DNA of 64,000 bases. Origin: Bradyrhizobium oropedii. Lineage in GTDB: Bacteria; Pseudomonadota; Alphaproteobacteria; Rhizobiales; Xanthobacteraceae. Location of the stretch: the NCBI RefSeq assembly GCF_020889685.1, contig NZ_JACMYO010000010.1, positions 20,278 to 84,277 on the forward strand. Reading direction: 5' to 3'. The position numbers and the translations under genes were made by a program. The notes beneath the pieces were generated by a model. It made no database searches and was not told where the DNA came from. It saw only the letters and a program-made list of their open reading frames with translations. Of this stretch, positions 57,787-64,000 are shown one piece after another; positions within the stretch are counted from its first letter, which is position 1, and every line of letters starts with the position of its first letter.

Positions 57787-60015
57787 ATGAACCGTTGCCT
57801 ACGTCCGCTGGCGTGCTTCGCCACCGCCGCCGCGCTCGCGCTGCTTCCAATCAAGGCAGACGCCAAGCCGCATCACCAGCACCTGGCCAAGAGCGGCCAC
57901 GGCGACAAGAAGGTGCATGGCGCCAAGGCCAGCTTGAAGGCCAGCAGCAAATCTGCGCGCGAGGCCTCCGGCAAACGCCGGCACGCCCGGCACGGCGCCG
58001 ACAAACACAAATCCGCGAAGGCCAAATCCGTTCCGTCCAAATCGGCTGAGACCACGCAGGCAGAACCAGAGAAATCCGCCGGGCCGCAATTGTCGGGCGA
58101 TCTCGCCATGGTCAGGGATGCGATCCTCGCCGCGCGCCGAGGGAAGACCAGCGACGCGACGGATATCCAGGCCAAGATCACCGACCCGGTCGGGCGCAAG
58201 CTCGTTGAGTGGTATCTGCTGCGCCACTCCGAGTCGAATGCACCATTCAGCCGCTATGCGGCATTCATCACCGCCAACCCGGACTGGCCAAGCGTCACGC
58301 TGATGCGCAAGCGCGCTGAAGCGCGGATGTGGCAGGAGCGCAGCGATCCGGCCACGGTGCACGGCTTCACCCTCGATCAACCGATCAGCGCCAAGGGCAA
58401 GTTCGCGCTCGCCCGCACGCTGCTGGCCGAAGGCGACCGCGACGGCGCCACACGGCTGGTTCGCGAGGCATGGCGCTCGGACGAATTGCTGGACCGGACC
58501 GAGAGCGACGCCTACGACGCATTCAAGGACCTGCTCACGCGTGACGACCACCGCGCGCGCATGGACAAGCGGATCGGCGCCAAGGATCTCGCCGGCGCCC
58601 GGCGCGCGGCGCAACACCTCGGCAGCGACGAGCTCGCCATCGTGAAAGCTTGCGGCGCGGTCCGCGGGCAATCAAGCAAGGCAGAGGACACGCTCAACGA
58701 TGTGCCGGCCGATGCGCGTAGCGATCTCGGCTACACGCTATGCCGTATTCAGTTTCTGCTCGCAAAGAACAGGATCGACGACGCGGCGCGCGTGACGATT
58801 GCAGCCGCGCCCGAGACGATGGCGCAGCAGGACACCGACCAGTGGTGGCGCGAGCGCCGCATCCTCTCCCGAAAGCTGCTCGATCAGGGCGAATACCAGG
58901 CGGCCTCTGACGTCATCCGCGCCGCGGCGTCGCCGGACAATCCCTATTACCGCTCCGACATGCACTTCATGCGCGGCTGGATCGCGCTGCGCTATCTCGA
59001 CGATGCCAGGACCGCGGCGGCGCATTTCGCACGGATCGACGAAGGCCAGACCAACCCGACCGTGCTGGCGCGCGCCGCCTATTGGCGTGGCCGCGCCGCC
59101 GAGGCGCTCGGCAACAACGTGGCGATGCGGGCCGACTACCAGGCCGCGACGCGCTACCCGACCGCCTATTACGGTCAGCTCGCGCTGGCCAAGCTCGGCC
59201 GTGACGGCATCGAGCTGCGCGCGCCCTCGCCGGCGGCCAGCGCCGACAGCATCGCAGCCGACGAGCGCGTTCGTGCCGCCGACATGCTCTATGCGATCGG
59301 CGAGCCCGACACCGTGCTCTATTTCGCCGCCGACCTTGCCGAAGAAAGCGCAGATGTCGGGATGCTCGAGGCGCTCGGCGAGCTCACCGGCCGCCATAAC
59401 GATGCCCGCGCCATGCTGCAGATCGGCAAGATCGCACTGGCGCGGGGCTTTGCGTTCGACCATTACGCCTTCCCGGTCATCGGTATTCCCAAGCACACCC
59501 CGATCGCCCCCGATATCGGGCGCAGCATGACCTACTCGATCGCGCGTACCGAAAGTGCGTTCGATCAGCGCGACAAGTCGGCGGCCAACGCCGTCGGCCT
59601 GATGCAGGTGACGCCCGAGGCCGGCCGCGACACCGCCAAGCGTTTCGGCGTCAGCTATGACTGGAGCCGGATGGTGTCCGATCCGGTCTACAACACCCAG
59701 ATGGGCGCGGCCGAGCTCAGCGCGCTGCTGTCGGAATATCGCAACTGCCACATCATGACGTTTGCCGGCTACAACGCCGGCCGCGGCCGCGTCCGCGACT
59801 GGATCAAGGCTTATGGCGATCCGCGCGATCCCAAGGTCGATCCGGTCGACTGGGTGGAGCGGATCCCGATCTCGGAAACCCGCAACTACGTCCAGCGCGT
59901 GATGGAGAATTTCGCGGTCTATCGCGCGCGCTTCGAGGACGCAGGCACGGCGGTGGCGGCAAAGGGCGGCGACCGCGTCGTGACGCAGGAGAGCAACGCA
60001 GCGCCGGCGCAGTGA
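57787..60015 (+). CDS. Soluble lytic murein transglycosylase
   Basis: A 742-aa periplasmic enzyme that cleaves glycan strands with anhydro-muramyl ends. The ATG at 57787 starts a signal peptide (MNRCLRPLACFATAAALALL PIKADA). A Lys/Ala/His-rich region follows (~25-110), then a superhelical TPR-like middle (Slt-type) and the SLT domain at ~570-720. Its catalytic Glu lies in YSIARTESAFDQRDKSAANA VGLMQVTPEAG; AGYNAGRGRVRDWI is also present. The low-complexity N-terminal stretch is longer than in E. coli Slt70. Confidence 0.93.
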   Translation: MNRCLRPLACFATAAALALLPIKADAKPHHQHLAKSGHGDKKVHGAKASLKASSKSAREASGKRRHARHGADKHKSAKAKSVPSKSAETTQAEPEKSAGPQLSGDLAMVRDAILAARRGKTSDATDIQAKITDPVGRKLVEWYLLRHSESNAPFSRYAAFITANPDWPSVTLMRKRAEARMWQERSDPATVHGFTLDQPISAKGKFALARTLLAEGDRDGATRLVREAWRSDELLDRTESDAYDAFKDLLTRDDHRARMDKRIGAKDLAGARRAAQHLGSDELAIVKACGAVRGQSSKAEDTLNDVPADARSDLGYTLCRIQFLLAKNRIDDAARVTIAAAPETMAQQDTDQWWRERRILSRKLLDQGEYQAASDVIRAAASPDNPYYRSDMHFMRGWIALRYLDDARTAAAHFARIDEGQTNPTVLARAAYWRGRAAEALGNNVAMRADYQAATRYPTAYYGQLALAKLGRDGIELRAPSPAASADSIAADERVRAADMLYAIGEPDTVLYFAADLAEESADVGMLEALGELTGRHNDARAMLQIGKIALARGFAFDHYAFPVIGIPKHTPIAPDIGRSMTYSIARTESAFDQRDKSAANAVGLMQVTPEAGRDTAKRFGVSYDWSRMVSDPVYNTQMGAAELSALLSEYRNCHIMTFAGYNAGRGRVRDWIKAYGDPRDPKVDPVDWVERIPISETRNYVQRVMENFAVYRARFEDAGTAVAAKGGDRVVTQESNAAPAQ

Positions 60016-60082
60016 GCCTCGCCAAAGCGCGATCGGACCGGGTTGGTCTTCGGAGAGGTGCTTCGCCGCTGCTCGGATCCTG

Positions 60083-60478
60083 CTAGGGGATGTCCGCCGG
60101 CCAGCGAACCTCCCTGCGCGCGAAGAACCACGAGACGCCTGCGATCAGACAGGCAAATCCGAGCCAGACGATCATCGCGCGAGCTTCCCTCGGAGTGTCG
60201 ATTCCGTAGCGATCGATGATGAAAACGGGCAACAGATACGCGAACGCGACCGTCCAGATGCTCCAGAGCCCAAGGCGGCTCAGAATAACGTAGACGAGGC
60301 CGCCGTAAACGAACTGGAACGCCAGTGCCGCGGCCAGCATCATGAAGAACAGCCGAAGATAATCGCTCCAGTACAAGACGTGCACGCCCTCTGGCGTCGC
60401 CCAAGGCACCATCCAGCCGACAAAGGCGACCGCAAAGGCGGCGCTGGACGCAAGCCATGCAAGAACAAGATTCCTCAT
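60083..60478 (-). CDS. Four-span membrane protein, 131 aa
   Basis: A 131-aa inner-membrane protein with four hydrophobic spans (VLAWLASSAAFAVAFVGWMV, LFFMMLAAALAFQFVYGGLV, WSIWTVAFAYLLPVFII, AMIVWLGFACLIAGVSWFFA). The frame extends much further upstream across the Bug-type gene, but that extension is antisense-like junk; ATG at 60478 is used. Function unknown. Confidence 0.68.
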   Translation of the reverse strand: MRNLVLAWLASSAAFAVAFVGWMVPWATPEGVHVLYWSDYLRLFFMMLAAALAFQFVYGGLVYVILSRLGLWSIWTVAFAYLLPVFIIDRYGIDTPREARAMIVWLGFACLIAGVSWFFARREVRWPADIP

Positions 60479-60516
60479 GAGGAGCGTCCGTCGCTCACCT
60501 AGAATCTGGATGAGCC

Positions 60517-61491
60517 TCAATCCACCTTCACGTTGGCCGCCTTGATCATCGGCCACCATTTTGCGATTTCCGCCTTCTGCCAGGCGCCGAGCGCCTCCGG
60601 CGTAAGCTGATCCTTCGGTGGCATCTGCAAGCCGAGATTCTCGAGCTGCTTCTGCACCGCCGGATCGGCCATCGCCGCGACCGCAGCGGCGTTGAGCCTG
60701 GCCACGATCTCCTTGGGCGTGCCCTTGGGCACCCAGAGGCCCGACCAAAGCGTCATGTGGAAGCCCGGCAGGCCGGCCTCGTCGACCGTCGGAACCTCGG
60801 GCGCATTCGCGACCCGCTTGGAATCGGTCACCGCATAGGCGCGGATGTTGCCGCCGCGGACCTGGTTGATCGAATTCGAGATCTGGTCGACGATGATGTC
60901 GATCTGGCCGGCGACGAGATCGTTCAGCGCCGGCCCGGTGCCGCGATAGGGCACATATTGCAGCTTGATGCCGGAGACATTCTCGAAATAAAGCCCCGCG
61001 ATGTGGCTGCCGCTGCCGGCGCCGGCCGTGCCCGCGGTCGGCGGCTGAGGCCGCGACTTCAGCCACTCCAACAGCTCCTTGAGCGATTTCGCCGGCACCG
61101 CGTTCTTGCTGACGATGATCATCGGATTGCTCGGCAGCAGCACGACCGGCTCGAGGTCGGCGACGAGGTCGTAACTGAGCTTGTAGATCGCGCCGTTCGC
61201 AACATGGGTGCCGAGATGGCCGAACGAGATGGTGTAGCCGTCGGGCGCCGAACGCACCGCGCGGCCGACACCGAGCGAGCCGCCCGCTCCGGTCACGTTC
61301 TCGATGAGCAGCACCTCGCCGAGCGATTGTTTCATGTGCTCGCCGAGAATGCGCGCCATCGCATCCGAGGGGCCGCCGGCGGCGAACGGCACCACGATGG
61401 TGATCGGATGCGCGGGCCAGGTTTCGGCATGCGCAGGGCCAGCAAACGTCGCAAGCGCAGCCAAAACAGCCCACAGGATTCTACGCATCAA
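60517..61491 (-). CDS. Bug/TctC-family tripartite tricarboxylate-type binding protein
   Basis: A 324-aa periplasmic receptor. A signal peptide (MMRRILWAVLAALATFAGPA HA) precedes ETWPAHPITIVVPFAAGGPS DAMARILGEHM, the TctC/Bug start. ENVTGAGGSLGVGRAVRSAP DGYTI, YKLSYDLVADLEPVVLLPSN PMI and the typical GIKLQYVPYRGTGPALNDLV AGQID follow. No TctA/TctB permease is beside it, which is common for Bug proteins. The ligand is unknown. Confidence 0.92.
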   Translation of the reverse strand: MMRRILWAVLAALATFAGPAHAETWPAHPITIVVPFAAGGPSDAMARILGEHMKQSLGEVLLIENVTGAGGSLGVGRAVRSAPDGYTISFGHLGTHVANGAIYKLSYDLVADLEPVVLLPSNPMIIVSKNAVPAKSLKELLEWLKSRPQPPTAGTAGAGSGSHIAGLYFENVSGIKLQYVPYRGTGPALNDLVAGQIDIIVDQISNSINQVRGGNIRAYAVTDSKRVANAPEVPTVDEAGLPGFHMTLWSGLWVPKGTPKEIVARLNAAAVAAMADPAVQKQLENLGLQMPPKDQLTPEALGAWQKAEIAKWWPMIKAANVKVD

Positions 61492-61510
61492 TCACTCCCT
61501 CAAATGACAC

Positions 61511-61596
61511 CGTCATTGCGAGAAGCGAAGCGACGAAGCAATCCATCGTTCAGCACGAGCGGTGAAATGGATTGCTTCGCTGCGCTCGCAATGACG
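61511..61596. repeat. Imperfect inverted repeat (REP/BIME-like)
   Basis: Arms CGTCATTGCGAGaagcGAAG ... and ... GCGCTCGCAATGACG form a long imperfect palindrome in the 111-bp space between two minus-strand genes. This sequence style is a dispersed repeat in Bradyrhizobium and relatives. It may affect mRNA stability or termination. Confidence 0.75.
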
Positions 61597-61602
61597 CTCT
61601 GC

Positions 61603-62844
<1,242 letters not shown>

Positions 62845-62890
62845 GAGATTCTGTCCTTTTTGTTCTTCGTGATTTCTTCTCTGTCGGAGC

Positions 62891-62999
62891 CATCACCCTG
62901 AGGAGCGCGAAGCGCGTCTCGAAGGGCGGCGAGCCCCGCTGCTCTAGGTCTTGGCCGTGCATCCTTCGAGGCTCGCTGCGCTCGCACCTCAGGATGACG
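62891..62999. repeat. Second inverted repeat (REP/BIME-like)
   Basis: Arms of the type CCTGAGGAGCgcgaagcgcg TCTCGAAGG ... CCTTCGAGGCTCGCTGCGCT CGCACCTCAGG form an imperfect palindrome downstream of lpdA. It differs in sequence from the 61511 repeat but has the same design. Confidence 0.75.
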
Positions 63000-63035
63000 G
63001 AACTGCTCACGTTGCGAGGCTTCCGCTCCCGCCAA

Positions 63036-64000
63036 TCAAATATTCAGCACGCGCCCGTAGGCGTCGAGCACCGCTTCCTTCATCATTTCCGACAAGGTCG
63101 GATGCGGGAATACGGTGTGCATCAATTCCTCTTCCGTCGTCTCCAGATTCATCGCCACGACATAGCCCTGGATCAGCTCGGTGACCTCGGCGCCGATCAT
63201 GTGCGCGCCGAGCAGCTGCCCGGTCTTCTTGTCGAAGATCACCTTGACGAGGCCCTGGTCCTCGCCGAGTGCGATCGCCTTGCCGTTACCGACGAACGGG
63301 AAGCGGCCGACGCGGATCTCGCGGCCGCCTTCCTTGGCCTTGGCTTCGGTGAGGCCGACGGAAGCGACCTGCGGGTTGCAGTAGGTGCAGCCCGGGATCA
63401 TCAGCTTGTCCATCGGATGCGGGTGCAGGCCCTTGATCGCCTCGATGCAGATCACGCCCTCATGCTCGGCCTTGTGCGCGAGCATCGGCGGGCCTGCGAC
63501 GTCGCCGATCGCATAGATGCCGGGGATGTTGGTCTTGCCGAGACCGTCGATCACGATGCAGCCGCGGTCGGTTTTGACGCCGAGCTTCTCCAGCCCGAGA
63601 TTCTCGATGTTGCCGACCACCCCGACCGCCGAGATGACGCGCTCGAATTCTTTGGTCTGCGGCTGGCCCTTGCCGTCGTCGATGGTCGCGACCACGCTGT
63701 CGGCCTTCTTCTCCAGTTTCGTCACCTTGGTCGAGGACATGATCTTGATGCCCATCTTCTCGAACCGCTTGCGCGCCAGGCCGGCGATCTCCGCGTCTTC
63801 CACGGGAAGGATCTGCGGCAGCACCTCGACCACAGTGACGTCCGCTCCCATGGTGTGGAAGAACGAAGCGAACTCGATGCCGATCGCGCCCGAGCCGACC
63901 ACCAGCAGCGACTTCGGCATCCGCTCCGGGACCATCGCCTCGAAATAGGTCCAGATCAGCTTCTTGTCGGGCTCGAGCCCTGGCAGCACGCGCGGCCGCG
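63036..64000 (-). CDS. lpdA: Dihydrolipoyl dehydrogenase (partial, 3' end only)
   Basis: The C-terminal ~320 residues of an FAD/NAD disulfide oxidoreductase, the E3 subunit of 2-oxoacid dehydrogenase complexes. The frame is open to the window edge, so the N-terminal FAD and redox-Cys part lies outside. Visible are the NAD motif LLVVGSGAIGIEFASFFHTM GADVTVVE, the second FAD segment GIYAIGDVAGPPMLAHKAEH, and the dimer-interface catalytic HTVFPHPTLSEMMKEAVLDA. These fix the family as LpdA rather than glutathione or mercuric reductase. Confidence 0.93.
   Translation of the reverse strand, partial: RPRVLPGLEPDKKLIWTYFEAMVPERMPKSLLVVGSGAIGIEFASFFHTMGADVTVVEVLPQILPVEDAEIAGLARKRFEKMGIKIMSSTKVTKLEKKADSVVATIDDGKGQPQTKEFERVISAVGVVGNIENLGLEKLGVKTDRGCIVIDGLGKTNIPGIYAIGDVAGPPMLAHKAEHEGVICIEAIKGLHPHPMDKLMIPGCTYCNPQVASVGLTEAKAKEGGREIRVGRFPFVGNGKAIALGEDQGLVKVIFDKKTGQLLGAHMIGAEVTELIQGYVVAMNLETTEEELMHTVFPHPTLSEMMKEAVLDAYGRVLNI

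Noticed and set aside
60083..61474. 463-codon minus frame covering the Bug-type gene
   Set aside because: Only the last 131 codons look like a protein (four membrane spans). The upstream part is an out-of-frame reading of the Bug-type binding protein gene.

Overview
The window looks like chromosomal DNA of an alphaproteobacterium in the Bradyrhizobium/Nitrobacteraceae group. This rests on high GC, the AapJ/AapQ amino-acid transport genes, Cpa/Tad pilus genes, a paired alpha-2-macroglobulin and PBP1C, and many tiny lineage-type proteins. The genus is inferred from gene content; no marker gene settles it.

Layout: 1-3.6 kb holds the start of an aap general amino-acid ABC transporter locus (minus strand) and a cystathionine beta-lyase. 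From 3.9 to 9.4 kb is a partial Flp/Tad pilus locus (cpaBCDE, a TadD-like TPR lipoprotein) and a PilZ protein. From 9.8 to 17.2 kb are a Na/Pi cotransporter, a LytM-type protein with a changed zinc ligand, and a four-gene envelope glycosylation operon (LAB_N, GT2, PAP2, PMT/ArnT-like). PBP1C and a thioester-containing alpha-2-macroglobulin overlap at 17.4-24.7 kb.

At 24959-25035 is an intact tRNA-Arg(TCT). Its last 45 bp are repeated exactly at 40421-40465, next to a tyrosine integrase. These repeats bound a 15.5-kb integrated element. The element has small plus-strand genes on the left and two tightly overlapped minus-strand operons on the right. One operon carries terminase large subunit, scaffold-like and tail-collar genes. 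The other carries an SF3 helicase, an Hjc-like nuclease, a TSCPD protein and an excisionase-like protein. A MerR-like regulator sits beside the integrase, and its promoter region shares a 19-bp site with the replication operon. No portal, capsid or tape-measure gene is visible, so this is either a decayed prophage or a phage-satellite-like element. It is the most interesting part of the window.

From 40.5 to 53.2 kb is an accessory-looking stretch of very small proteins, diverged repeats and hairpins, a tandem pair of GT87-type membrane glycosyltransferases, a DUF992 protein and dgoKA (galactonate catabolism). From 53.2 to 64 kb come a DctPQM TRAP transporter, an SMP-30 lactonase-like protein, a large lytic transglycosylase, a Bug-type binding protein, threonine synthase and the 3' end of lpdA. 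TRAP, SMP-30 and DgoKA could form a loose sugar-acid uptake and catabolism set, but the dehydratase is not here.
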